A DNA stretch of 35,538 bases, taken from the NCBI GenBank assembly GCA_022496185.1, contig WTXG01000334.1, positions 1 to 35,538 of the forward strand. The letters are read 5' to 3'. Positions 10,128-19,769 of the stretch are shown here, piece by piece (position 1 is the stretch's first letter; each line of letters opens with the position of its first letter). The notes under the pieces were generated by a model that saw only the letters and a list, made by a program, of their open reading frames with translations, made no database searches and was not told the origin of the DNA. Position numbers and translations under genes: made by a program. The DNA is from Multifurca ochricompacta. Taxonomy: Eukaryota > Basidiomycota > Agaricomycetes > Russulales > Russulaceae.

Positions 10128-11569
10128 TTAGCCCATATATCCTGGGCCTTCTCCTCTTTTGACCTTTTGTCTACAGTAGGCGGGTTATTCTGAGCGGGGC
10201 TTTCTGATGTGATGGTTGCCGTGGTGATGCGTACCCCCTTCTTGGGACAATCCCAAGACATATGTCCTAATGCTCTGCAGCAAAAGCATCGTCCTTCCTT
10301 CATTAATGTCTGCCACTCATCTTCTGTGAGTGCTGCCCGAGCTCGGGCCTGGTCTGCAGAGGTATCCATGGCGTTTGGATCCCGCTGGGTATGCTGGGCA
10401 GGTTTTACTCCGAAGGCAGCCTTCCACTGATCTTGGGTTTTTCCCTTCTTGGTGTCGACTCCAAATCGTGTCTGGAAGTCCAGGTAATCTTGCTGCTGTC
10501 ATCAGGCAGCATCAACCCAAGTGTCCCAATCATGAGGATGATGGAACTGTATAATGTTTTTGACTAGTGGGTTGGGTAGTCCTTGTGAGAAAAGGTCTAG
10601 TGTGGCCTCCTCATCTGTGTTGTAGCCGGCTCTATTGGCCAGACTTCTGAATTTGGCGATGTATGCATCTAGTTCGCCCTTTTCCATTCTGAGGGATTTC
10701 AACTCCCGGGCTGCCTTCTGCTTGGCCTGCCCATCTGTGAAAGCGTCTTTGAACCTCTCGGCAATGGTCTCCCAAAGGCCTTCGCTTGTGGTATGACGCC
10801 CACTTTCAACTTGTTCATTTAGCCACTCCAACTGTTCCATGGTCCAGTCATCCACTGCATCTCCTTGGATTAAGGAGAGGAACAGATTGGCACACTGGAA
10901 TGGGTTGACAATCTGTGGGACATCATGGTTGAAGTTCTTGAAGGTTGTGAACTCCAACATGAACTTCTTGCTTTGCGAGCGATCCCCTGTGAATGTCTGG
11001 GGTAGCACTCCTGACAGTCGTCCCGATGGGGGAGGAATGTTTGGTGGTGCCACCACGGGGGCTGGTGGGGTGGGATCTGGGAGTTGGGCGGCGATGGTAG
11101 ACATGGGTTGGTGGGATGGGACAATAGTGTGTGTAGACTGTATTGATATCTGTGGGGTTGTCAAAGCAGGGGCTCTGATCCTGACAACTTCCAGTGCAAC
11201 CAGAAACGTAGATGCTGCTAATGCTGGTGCTTCTTCTTCACTGGGTTCTTCTATGTACTCTTCTGGTTCAGAGTCTGTGACAATGGCTGGAGGGTTTTCT
11301 CTCCACGGGCCTAGTCCAAATTCGGGTGGGGCAGGTCCTGTAGTGACCCAAGAGTGTCGGCTGTCCGAATATCGGATACGATACCAAACTCTTTTCTCGT
11401 CATCATATTCTACCGGTTGGTATCTTCTGTTGTGATAGATGTAGTATCCAAACTCGGACTCAAAGTCTTTCCAGGTGGCAGAGCCAAGTACTTGTTGTGA
11501 AAGATTATTCTCGTCTCTGTGCTCGATGAGTTCTTCTCGGAAGAGGGTCTGACTGTGGGTGGAAGCCAC
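10128..11569 (-). pseudogene. Element D gag, truncated by element B
   Basis: Minus strand, open for 355 codons from 11569. N-terminal region SQTLFREELIEHRDENNLSQ and WKDFESEFGYYIYHN; acidic linker PEEYIEEPSEEEAPA; core LSGVLPQTFTGDRSQSKKF, VDDWTMEQLEWLNEQ, ELDAYIAKFRSLANRAGY and LDLFSQGLPNPLVKNIIQF. Two adjacent TGA codons (10504-10499) follow VDAA, where CGA CGA is likely. The frame then continues through DYLDFQTRFGVDTKKGK and DPNAMDTSADQARARAAL to a CCHC knuckle (CFCCRALGHMSWDC). It breaks off at KAQDIWAN, where B's LTR begins. It would form the capsid and bind the genomic RNA. It is the best-preserved gag N-terminus in the window. Start codon unclear (GTG in frame; open upstream). Confidence 0.9.
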
Positions 11570-11588
11570 TGTGAGAGACTCGACTTGA

Positions 11589-12168
11589 TGTTACGTCCGG
11601 TGTGGGACGTTCTGCACAACTTGTGCGACAGCGTTGGTCAAGGGTTTCAGGTAAGAGATCAATAAGACCTCTTGGAGTTTCAAGGGGATGAGTCAAAGTT
11701 GAAGGGGCTGTTCCCTAAGACAATGTTGAGCGGAAAGTGCCAAAGCACTGAGACAGATGAGTCAGAGGATTCAAGTTGAAGTCCGAAAGACAAACACCAA
11801 TGTATTCAATAAGTGAGTCTGAAGTCTACAGTGTAGCTAGGATGGACTTATATATGTAAACGGATGGGCGTCTATAGATAAGGATAATGGAGTCATGTGG
11901 GCCTGAAGATACGAAAGCAGAGGGCGTAAAGCCTGGCTTCTGATAGGGAATTAAGTAAGTGTCCAGTCGTAGAGATAAGAAGATAAGGAAAGGTAATCAT
12001 AAGTAAACAGTGAGTACATAAGTCCAAACAACGGTCACGGGGATGGAAGCAAAGCATGTGAGGGGTCCCAGGAGGGAGACGTAATGAGAAAGTGAAGTGT
12101 TGGTGGACGAGTGGGGTCCCTGTTGGGAAGCGTGAAGAAAATAGGGCTGCTAGGCCCTGTTTGTAACA
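11589..12168 (-). repeat. Element D 5' LTR (580 bp)
   Basis: On the minus strand it runs from TGTTACAAACAGGG to GGACGTAACA. TATATAAG starts at 11854 and the primer word at 11820, again 34 nt apart. The LTR word reads AGACTCACTT, one base short of the intact 11-mer. The primer site AAGTCGAGTCT follows the LTR after TC (11586-11576). Confidence 0.9.
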
Positions 12169-12905
12169 TAGCTGCTGAAGACTCCCAGGCCTTTGCCATC
12201 AACGAAGTGCTGAATGACATGCGTCTTCCACATCTCAAAGCCGAGGTAATGAGACTGCGGAAGAACCTGACACTGCACATGACACTTAACAAACAATATA
12301 AAGAACATGCGAAGATGATGACATGGCTGACGAGTGGGATGTTCCAGGTGGAACAGGAATTGGTGGAGATAAGGAAGAGGTTGGAAAAGGGAGATGTGTA
12401 CCAGACTATTGCCGAAAGGTATGCTGACACATATGCACGACCCCTCCCTCCACGATCATTGGGAGCCGCTCCAACGCTGCTGCCAAACCGGTTCAAGATG
12501 CCACGATTGCACGAGAATCCTCGCGGAGAGACATGTTGGTGGTGCGACAGCAAGTACCACATTAGTTGGAACTGTCCCCTCAACCACAAATGGTGCCATC
12601 ATTGCCACAGCAATCTGCATTGGAGCTGGTTCTGCATTTTCCGTTGCGTTGGCATCGCTCTGACCATCATCAACCCCTCCGGATGGTGCGGCAAGTGTCT
12701 TCGTCATAACTTGGGACACCGCGAGCTGGACTGCCCTATCCATGACCTCTGCTACTCATGTGGGCAGCGCGGCCCTTATAGGTTTCTCCGCGCTCATTGG
12801 TGCCCCCAGGATTCGGACAAGGAAAATTACTCCCTGGATGATCGTAATGTAGCCGACGACTATCTAGACCTGGTGCAGGATGATGATGGTACGAGTCATT
12901 TCTAG
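12169..12905 (+). CDS. Element E ORF3, C-terminal part (coiled coil and four zinc knuckles)
   Basis: Open without a stop from the D junction to TAG at 12903-12905. Begins AAEDSQAFAINEVLNDMRL, followed by a charged helical stretch (LRKNLTLHMTLNKQYKEHAK to VEIRKRLEKGD) and YADTYARPLPPRS. Four knuckles follow: CWWCDSKYHISWNC and CHHCHSNLHWSWFC (both CX2CX4HX4C), CGKCLRHNLGHRELDC (CX2CX6HX4C) and CYSCGQRGPYRFLRAHWC (CX2CX11HXC). The tail is acidic (DDRNVADDYLDLVQDDDG). The N-terminal part is missing, so no protein is expected now. The intact frame and intact Cys/His set show what the family's C-terminus looks like. Confidence 0.82.
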
Positions 12906-12936
12906 CCGGGTCTGCTAGAACCAGAAGAGGGGGTGA

Positions 12937-13525
12937 TGTTACGACCCTTGCCCAGCAACCCAATTTTCTTCACCCTCCCAATAACGACCCTTCCCTTCCA
13001 CCGACTCTCCACTTCTTGATCATGTCCCCTTCTTGGGACCCATCACGTGCCCTGCTCCCTTCCCCGTGACTGCCTTTGTCCTTGTTTGTGTTACTGTACT
13101 TGTGTTTGGCCTGTCTTTGCTTATCTTTTATCTCTTATCTCTATGACCGGACACTTACTTAATTCCCTATCAGAAGCATGGCTTTACGCCCTCTGCCTTC
13201 GTATATTTGGGCCCACATGATTCCACCTTATCTTATCTTTAGACGCTCATTCGATTACATATATAAGTCCACTGTAGCTACCTTGTAGGCCTCAGACTCG
13301 ACTTATTGAATACATCGGTGCTTGTCTTCTGGACTTCCCTTTGGACACTTTGACTTGACCATCTCAAGTACTTCTGGTACTTCCCGTTTAACATTGTCTT
13401 AGAGTACAGCCTCTTTGACTTTGACTCTTCCCGCATAACTCCAAGGGGCCCTATTGGTCTCTTATCTGATAATGAACGAATGCTGTCACACAAGTCGTGT
13501 GAAACGTCCCACACCGGACGTAACA
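12937..13525 (+). repeat. Element E 3' LTR (589 bp)
   Basis: TGTTACGACCC to CGGACGTAACA. TATATAA at 13260-13266 and AGACTCGACTT at 13294-13304 (34 nt step, primer word intact). Confidence 0.93.
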
Positions 13526-13968
13526 GTAAGGTGATTTCGACTCCTGAATATAGCCCTTTTGCAAATGTTCCTCCAAAAATTTGTTTAATGCATCTTGCTC
13601 TCCTGGTCTGAGAGGGTAGATCTTGCAATCTAAAGTGGCCGGTGCGTTGGGTTTCAATTCGATTTGATGATCCCAGGGGTGTGGTGTGGGGAAGTGTTGT
13701 GCCTCCTCATTGCTAAAGACTTTGTGATGTTTATGGTACTCAGGAGGTACGACCTGATCCCACGATCTTTCTGTTTTGTCTTTCGCTTTAATGGCAAGTT
13801 CTTGTGCAATATTAAGACATTGGATCTTTTCGCTAGGGAGAGTGAAGTGGATCTGCTGATTTAGTCATCCATTCTGCCAATCGATTTGTGGATTCATTGC
13901 CGCAAACCAAGGGTACCCTAAGATCATATCATCAGTGCCAATGGATGCGATATAGAAACGATGTCATT
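13526..13968 (-). pseudogene. Element F fragment: Ty3/gypsy pol (protease end to RT start)
   Basis: Minus strand. Reads IGTDDMILGYPWFAAMNPQI, then after a small indel IHFTLPSEKIQCLNIAQEL, then HHKVFSNEEAQHFPTPHPWD, LDCKIYPLRPGEQDALNKF and EEHLQKGYIQESKSPY. This matches protease C-terminus and RT N-terminus of B and C in order but is much more diverged, so F is an older and different subfamily. It is bounded by the clean LTR end of E and the clean LTR start of C; both elements therefore landed in it, 443 bp apart. F is the outermost host sequence visible. Confidence 0.85.
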
Positions 13969-14554
13969 TGTTACAATCCCTGCCGAGCAACCCCATTTTC
14001 TTCCACCTCCCAACAGTGACCCGTCTTTACCACCCACTCTGCACTTCATGATCACGTCTCCGTCCTGGGACCCATCATGTGCCTTACTCCCATCCCCATG
14101 ACTTGCTTTGGACTTGTTGATGCACTGTATACCTATGTTTGATCCCTTATCTCTTATCTCACTATCTCTTATCTTTACGTTCGGACACTTACTTAATACC
14201 CTATCAGAAGCCTGACTTTACACCGTCCGCTTCCATATATTTGGGCCCACCTGACTCCAGTTCCTTATCTTATAGACGCCCATTCGATTACATATATAAG
14301 TCCGCTGTAGCTACATTGTAGACCTCAGACTCGACTTATTGAATACATCGGTGTTGTCTTCGGACTTCCCTTGAAACCTTTGACTCGATCATCTCAGTGC
14401 TTTTGGCACTTTCGCTCAACATCTCACTAGGGAACAGCCCCTTTGACTTTGACTCATCCATTCGAACTCCAAGAGGTCTTATTGATCTCTTATCTGAACG
14501 AACGTACAAAGCTGTCGCACAAGTCGTGCAGAACATCTCACACCAGACGTAACA
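13969..14554 (+). repeat. Element C 5' LTR (586 bp)
   Basis: TGTTACAATCCC to CCAGACGTAACA. Against the 3' LTR it differs mainly at CG versus TG/CA positions, for example CACGTCTCCG against CACATCTCCA. It also differs at sites where one LTR has CA and the other TG, as in CCCCATGAC against CCCTGTGAC. Confidence 0.95.
14293..14337 (+). promoter_or_regulatory. Element C LTR core promoter and self-primer
   Basis: TATATAA at 14293-14299 and AGACTCGACTT at 14327-14337. The 11-mer is the exact reverse complement of 14557-14567 just outside the LTR, with mismatches on both sides, so the pairing is exactly 11 bp. In Tf1 of fission yeast the first 11 nt of the mRNA fold back on the primer site in this way. 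The 34-nt distance fits initiation at 14327. Confidence 0.75.
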
Positions 14555-14556
14555 TC

Positions 14557-14567
14557 AAGTCGAGTCT
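14557..14567 (+). other. Element C primer-binding site (self-priming type)
   Basis: AAGTCGAGTCT, two bases (TC) after the LTR end. It pairs with 14327-14337. No TGG-initiated tRNA-type primer site directly follows the LTR. Confidence 0.75.
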
Positions 14568-14573
14568 CTCACA

Positions 14574-16077
14574 GTGGCTTCCAGCCGCAGTCAGACCCTC
14601 TTCCAGGAAGAACTCATCGAACGCAGAGACGAGCATAATCTTTCACAGCAAGTACTTGGCTCTGCCACCTGGAAAGACTTTGAGTCCAAGTTTGGATACT
14701 ACGTCTATCACGACGGAAGATACCAACCAGTAGAATACGATGACGAAAAGAGAGTTTGGTATCGCATCCAATACTCGGACAGCCGACACTCTTGGGTCAC
14801 TACAGGACCTGCCCCACCTGAATTTGGACTAGGCCCGTGGAGAGAAAATCCCCAGCCATTGTCACGGACTCTGAACCAGAGGAGTACGTAGAAGAACCTA
14901 GTGAAGAAGAAGCACCAGCATTAGCAGCGACTACGTTTCCAGTTGCACCTGCAGTTGTCACGTTCAGAGTCCCTGCTTTGACAACTCCCCAGATATCATA
15001 CAATCCACAGACACCATCACCCCATCCCATCCACCCATGTCTACCATCACCACCCAACTTCCAGACCCCGCCCACCAGCCCCTGTGGCACCACCACTGAA
15101 CATTCCCCCCCCTTCTGGACGTTTGTCAGGAGTGTTGCCCCAAACATTCACTGGGGACCATTCACAAAGCAAGAAATTCATGTTGGAGTTCACAATGTTC
15201 AAAACTTCAATCATGACATCCCACAGATTGTCAACCCATTCCAATGTGCCAATCTGTTTCTTTCCCTGATCTGAGGGGATGCGGTGGATGACTGGATGAT
15301 GGAACAATTGGAGTGGCTGAACAGCAGGTTGAAAGTGGGCGCCAAACTACAAGCAAAGGTCTTTGGGAGACCATAGCGAGAGGTTTAAGGATGCCTTCAC
15401 AGATGGGCAGCCAAACAGAAAGCAGCCTGGGAACTGAAGTCCCTCAGAATGGAGAAGGGAGAACTTGACGCATATGTGGCCAAGTTCAGGAGTTTAGCCA
15501 ATAGGGCCGGCTATGACACCGACGAAGAGGCAACACTAGACCTCTTCTTGCAAGGCCTACCCAACCCCCTAGTCAAAAACATTATCCAATTTCACCATCC
15601 TCATGACTGGGATAGTTGGGTCAATGCCACTCGACAGCAGCAACAGACTACCTTGACTTCCAGACACGATTTGGAGTCGACACCAAGAAGGGAAAAACCC
15701 GAGACCAGTGGAAGGCAGCTTTTGGAGTAAAGCCGCCCAGCATGCCCAGCGGGATCCAAACGCTATGGATACCTCTGCAGATTGAGCCCGGGCTCGAGCA
15801 GCACTTATGGAGGATGAGCGGCAAACTCTAATGAAAGAAGGGCGCTGCTTCCGTTGCAGAGTGCTAGGACATATGTCTTGAGACTGCCCCAAGAAGGGAG
15901 TACGAGTCGCCGCCGCCACCGTAACACCAGAACACCCCATTCAGAATAATCCACCCACTGTGGATAAGCGGTCAAAAGAAGAGAAAGCTCAAGACATATG
16001 GGCTAACATGATGAAGGAGAGTGAGGAAGTGCGCGCCATACTGGTAGAAAAGGCATTTGCAAAGAAGGATTTTTGTT
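14574..16077 (+). pseudogene. Element C gag, broken by indels and stops
   Basis: N-terminal part is open (SQTLFQEELIERRDEHNLSQ to WRENP). A frameshift near 14850 follows, then PEEYVEEPSEEEAPA, PPPSGRLSGVLPQTFTGD near 15110, DDWMMEQLEWLN near 15285, small indels near 15330-15410, LKSLRMEKGELDAYVAKF, LDLFLQGLPNPLVKNIIQF, another indel near 15640, FGVDTKKGKTRDQWKAAFG, and a CCHC knuckle with an internal TGA near 15882 (CFRCRVLGHMS*DC). It ends KKDF-C-stop at 16076-16078. Gag forms the particle and packages RNA. The many small indels contrast with the clean frame of the same element's integrase and ORF3. Confidence 0.88.
16068..16075 (+). other. Candidate -1 frameshift site between gag and pol (GATTTTTG)
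   Basis: The gag frame reads GAT TTT TGT TAG; the pol frame is -1 relative to it. A Phe tRNA on TTT can slip back one base onto TTT. Element B has the same GATTTTTG at its gag end (GAT TTT TGA), with pol also in -1. No downstream structure was evaluated. Confidence 0.45.
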
Positions 16078-18766
16078 AGGCTCAAACCCATCGCCTGGGC
16101 ACGAGCACTCCATGTTACCTCTGTGTATGCTAGTCAGTTCAAATCATTAAAAATACCAGTCCATTTTGAAACTACACAGAGGACGGCTGATTGAGACATT
16201 TTAGTGGACTCCAGAGCCACGGACAATTTTATTCACCCACAATTAATCAGAACAATGGGTTTGGGATGGCTGGCACTTCCCCAGGAAAAGAACATTTGGA
16301 ACATTGACAGGATGGCCAATCATGCCGGAAAGATCACCCACTACACAGACCTGAAAGTCCAAGTTGGAGAGACCACAAAAACATTCACTTCCTAATTACG
16401 GATCTAGGAGACGAAGATCTTATTCTGGGATACCCATGGCTTGCTGCCTTCAACCAAAGATCAACTGGGCTGACGCGACGATGGACAAGGACTCCTATCC
16501 AACCATTATCACATCGCTTGGTTATGACTATGCGATCAGACATCTAGTAGCAAGGACCATGCAGGCAGAGGAAGAAAATGACCCTGGCTATTGTTACACC
16601 ACCAAAGCATCAGAGTTAGCCCAGAAGGCAGTACAGGGACAGGCTGAGAAGACATACCAAGATGTAGTACCAAGTGCTTACCAGCGGCTGTCACAGTTAG
16701 GTGCAGAACTGTGTCAGGGTCGGACGGGAGCAAGTCTTCCAAGTCAAGGCAAGGTTCAAAGTTACAATAGAGTCACAATCTAGTCAAGCCCATGACGAAG
16801 TCAGAGGGCATGCATGTGAGATTTGAAGTCGACAGCAGAGACTCTAAGTCCTGCAACAAGTCCAAGATGATGAAGGCTCTCCAAGTCACATCTTGGAGAG
16901 TTCAAGTGGGGCTCTAACTGAGAGGATTCAAGGATTCCAAAGCACCTTTGATTGAATACAAGAGAACAGACTTGGTCTGTCTCTCTACTCTAGTTGGTCT
17001 TTAAATACATGTGGAGCTAGCTATGTCATATTATGTAGAAGCATCTAGTACTATGATATAATGTCTAATAGTAGATCAAGCTAGAACTAAGGAGAATTAG
17101 GAGGGGTTAGGCCCTCAGTAAGCAAAACACCAGTGAAACATGATGTCAAGTCATTAGTAACGTCGCAGGGAGAATTCTGTCACAGTGGCACTGGAAGGTA
17201 TTCTCCGAAGAAGAATCCCATCGCTTCCCCCCAGAATGACCATGGGATCACGCCATCGACCTCCTTCCGAACACACCAGCGGCTATAGATTGCAAAATTT
17301 ATCCCCTGTCTCAGTCTGAGCAGACTGCACTCACTGAGTTCCTGGAAGAACATTTGGCTAAAGGATACATCTGCCCATCCAAGTCACAATATGCCTCACC
17401 CTTCTTCTTTATCAAAAAGAAGGATGGCAAACTGCGACCGGTTCAAGACTATCGGAGGATCAACACGTACACTGTAAAGAATGCCTATCCCCTACCACTT
17501 ATCTCCGAACTCATTGACACCATGTGGGACAAGTCTCTCTTTTCAAAAATGGATGTACGCTGGGGCTATAACAATGTCAGGATAAAAGAAGGTGATCAGT
17601 GCAAAGCGGCATTTAAAACAAATCAAGGGTTGTTCGAACCAAACGTCATGTTTTTCGGACTCATGAACTCGCCAGCAACATTTCAAGCCATGATGAACCA
17701 CATTTTCTGAGATCTCATTCTTACTGGTGAAGTAGTAGTCTATATGGACGACATCCTGGTCGCCACCACCAATAATCTGAACCACCATCGAGAGCGCATA
17801 CATCAGGTACTGGACATACTGCATGAGCACGATCTATACCTTAAACCGGCAAAGTGTTCCTTCAAACAACAAAGCATCGAGTACCTAGGCATTATCCTAG
17901 AAGGAGGACGAGTGTGAATGGACCCAGTAAAGATACAGGGAATCCAGGAGTGGCCAGTACCCACATGTGTCAAGGATGTGCGATCCTTTATCGGATTCTG
18001 CAATTTCTATTGGTGATTTGTACGAGGATTCTCGGGGATCGCCCAACCACTGAATGGACTATTAAAGAAGGACACACCCTGGCATTGGGGAAAGGAGCAG
18101 CAGCAAGCCTTTGAACAGATCCAAGACATCATAGGTGCAGAACTGGTCCTCCTGCAACCAGACTTGGACAAGCCCTTTGAACTTGAAGTCGACGCATCTC
18201 ACTTCACCAATGGGGCTGTATTGAACCAGCAGGACGCAGAAGGACTCCTCCACCCAGTCACCTTCTACTCGGAAACATTCTCATCAGCAGAATGAAATTA
18301 CGACATTTGGGATAGAGAACTACTGGCCATTGTAAAAGCTTTGTGACACTGGCAACCATATCTAGCAGGAACCCCTCATAAGACCATCATTCATACCAAT
18401 CACTCCAATCTGCTTTACTGGAAAGAACCTCACAAAATCAGTCAACAAGTCGCCCGTGAAGTCCTAGAGCTAGAAGAATACAACTTCGTACTGAAGCATA
18501 TTGCAGGAAGCCACAATGCACGTGCTGATGCCCTATCATGATGACCTGATCTGAACAGTGGAGAGGAGGATAACAATGATGTCACCGTACTCCCCGAAGA
18601 GACCTTTGTAAAAACAGCCATCATCAGTCTTCACAACATGGACTTGTGGGCCCAGGTATCGCAAAACATGAACCAGCAATTATGTGAATCATGGGCCGAT
18701 GCACACAATCTGAAGAAAATTGACGGCCTTTGGTGGAAGGATGGGGATCATCTCGTTGTCACCGGT
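16078..18766 (+). pseudogene. Element C pol, 5' part (protease, RT, RNase H), split by a solo LTR
   Basis: Protease carries DSRATDNF, where DSGATDNF is expected, so the catalytic Gly is lost (16213-16215). A frameshift near 16385 follows, then LGYPW (P ends MACCLQ in another frame). After the solo LTR (16689-17184) one frame runs from 17190 to 18766: RT start ([39 protein letters not shown]), RT core with YMDD at 17741-17752, FVRGFSGIAQPLNGLLKKD, and RNase H (EVDAS, FYSETFSSAE, DIWDREL, NARADALS). This stretch has no frameshift. It has eight in-frame stops, all TGA, starting at 17237, 17708, 17915, 18014, 18293, 18344, 18539 and 18542. Most fall where relatives have Arg. It is cut by the G LTR after LVVTG. 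Confidence 0.93.
16689..17184 (-). repeat. Solo LTR of family H (496 bp) inside element C pol
   Basis: Runs TGTCACAGTTAG to ATTCTGTCACA on the plus strand; orientation is taken from full element H. Flanks are GCGGC (16684-16688) and GTGGC (17185-17189), one duplication with a CpG change. TATTTAAAG starts at 17007 and AAGTCTGTTCT at 16973 on the minus strand, 34 nt apart. Removing it restores QRHWKVFSEEE. Confidence 0.93.
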
Positions 18767-19267
18767 TGTTATGCTCAGAGGGGCGTACACAGTCGAGTGT
18801 GGGTGGCTAGGTCACAGAGACAAGGTCAGGACAATCTTGGGTCAATGTGGAAGACAATAAGTCCAATGCAGGGTCTACCAAAGTCACAGGCTCAGTATAC
18901 AAGTCACAGGGGACGAGTACCAAAGGGACGAGTTCGGGTGGTGAGATGCAAGGAAGGAAGTTAAAGGTCCACAAGGCTACTGATTGTCACAGGAGCTCAA
19001 GATGGGGAACATCTGAGCCGGACTAGCTAGGGTATATATACATGCTGGTACTAGCTTAGTCATCCGTTCTTATCAGGCTTATCTAGACGCTTGTGGTTCT
19101 GGATGTGTGACTATGGAACCTTCCATCAGAACCAGTGCCACCGTCTTCCCACGTCAACTAAGGTTCAGGGTCCTTCTGTACATGAGGCATCAAACCTTAC
19201 TGTCACATGATCTGCTTCTGTACCTCATGCCATATCTGTCTTCTTGACTTCAGCATGGGACATCATG
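18767..19267. repeat. Solo LTR of family G, left part (split by element H)
   Basis: Starts TGTTATGCTC and is collinear with the solo LTR at 5711. It is interrupted at ACATCATG by element H and continues at 32243-32344. Flanking duplication CCGGT (18762-18766) and CTGGT (32345-32349). The joined length is about 603 bp, matching the 604-bp intact copy. Confidence 0.93.
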
Positions 19268-19769
19268 TGTCACAGTTAGGTGCGGAACTGTGTTGGGGTC
19301 GGACAGGAGCAAGTCTTCCAAGGCAAGGTTCAAAGTTACAATAGAGTCAAGATCTAGTCAAGCCCATGATGAAGTCAGAGGGCACGCGCGTGAGATTCGA
19401 GGTCGACGGCAGAGACTCTAAGTCCTGCAACAAGTTCAAGATGATGAAGGCTCTCCAAGTCACATCTTGGAGAGTTCAAGTGGGGCTCTAACTGAGAGGA
19501 TTCAATGAAGTCCAAAGCACCTTTGATTGAACACAAGAGAACAGACTTAGTCTGTCTCTCTACTCTAGTAGGTCTTTAAATACATGTAGAACTAGCTATG
19601 TCATAGTAAATAGAAGGTTCTAGGACTATGACATAGTATCTAAATAGTTGTGCAGTAGAATGAGCTAGAACTAAGGAGAATTAGGAGGGGTTAGGCCCTC
19701 AGTAAGCCAAAACACCGGTGAAACACAATGTCAAGTCATTAGTAATGTTGCAGGGAGAATTCTGTCACA
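19268..19769 (-). repeat. Element H 3' LTR (502 bp)
   Basis: On the minus strand runs from TGTGACAGAATTC to CCTAACTGTGACA. TATTTAAAG starts at 19582, primer word AAGTCTGTTCT at 19548-19538 (34 nt step). Same length as the partner LTR. Confidence 0.95.

Larger units (their letters stand above)
10128..12168 (-). mobile_element. Element D: 5' part of a Ty3/gypsy element (LTR and gag)
   Basis: Minus strand. The 5' LTR (12168-11589) is followed by gag, which element B cuts at 10128. The remainder (pol, ORF3, 3' LTR) should lie beyond B to the left of the window. D is inserted in ORF3 of element E; the right flank is TAGCT. By gag sequence it belongs with element C rather than B. Confidence 0.9.
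12169..13525 (+). mobile_element. Element E: 3' end of a Ty3/gypsy element (ORF3 and LTR)
   Basis: Plus strand. Only the C-terminal two thirds of ORF3, the purine tract (AGAAGAGGGGGTGA) and the 3' LTR lie here. The left part was displaced by insertion of D and should lie left of the window. The LTR ends against element F at 13526, with flank GTAAG. Confidence 0.9.

Noticed and set aside
14555..14590. A tRNA-type primer site at TGGCTTCC after the element C LTR
   Set aside because: It begins 21 nt after the LTR instead of directly next to it, while an exact 11-nt complement to the LTR lies 2 nt after the LTR and is repeated in D.
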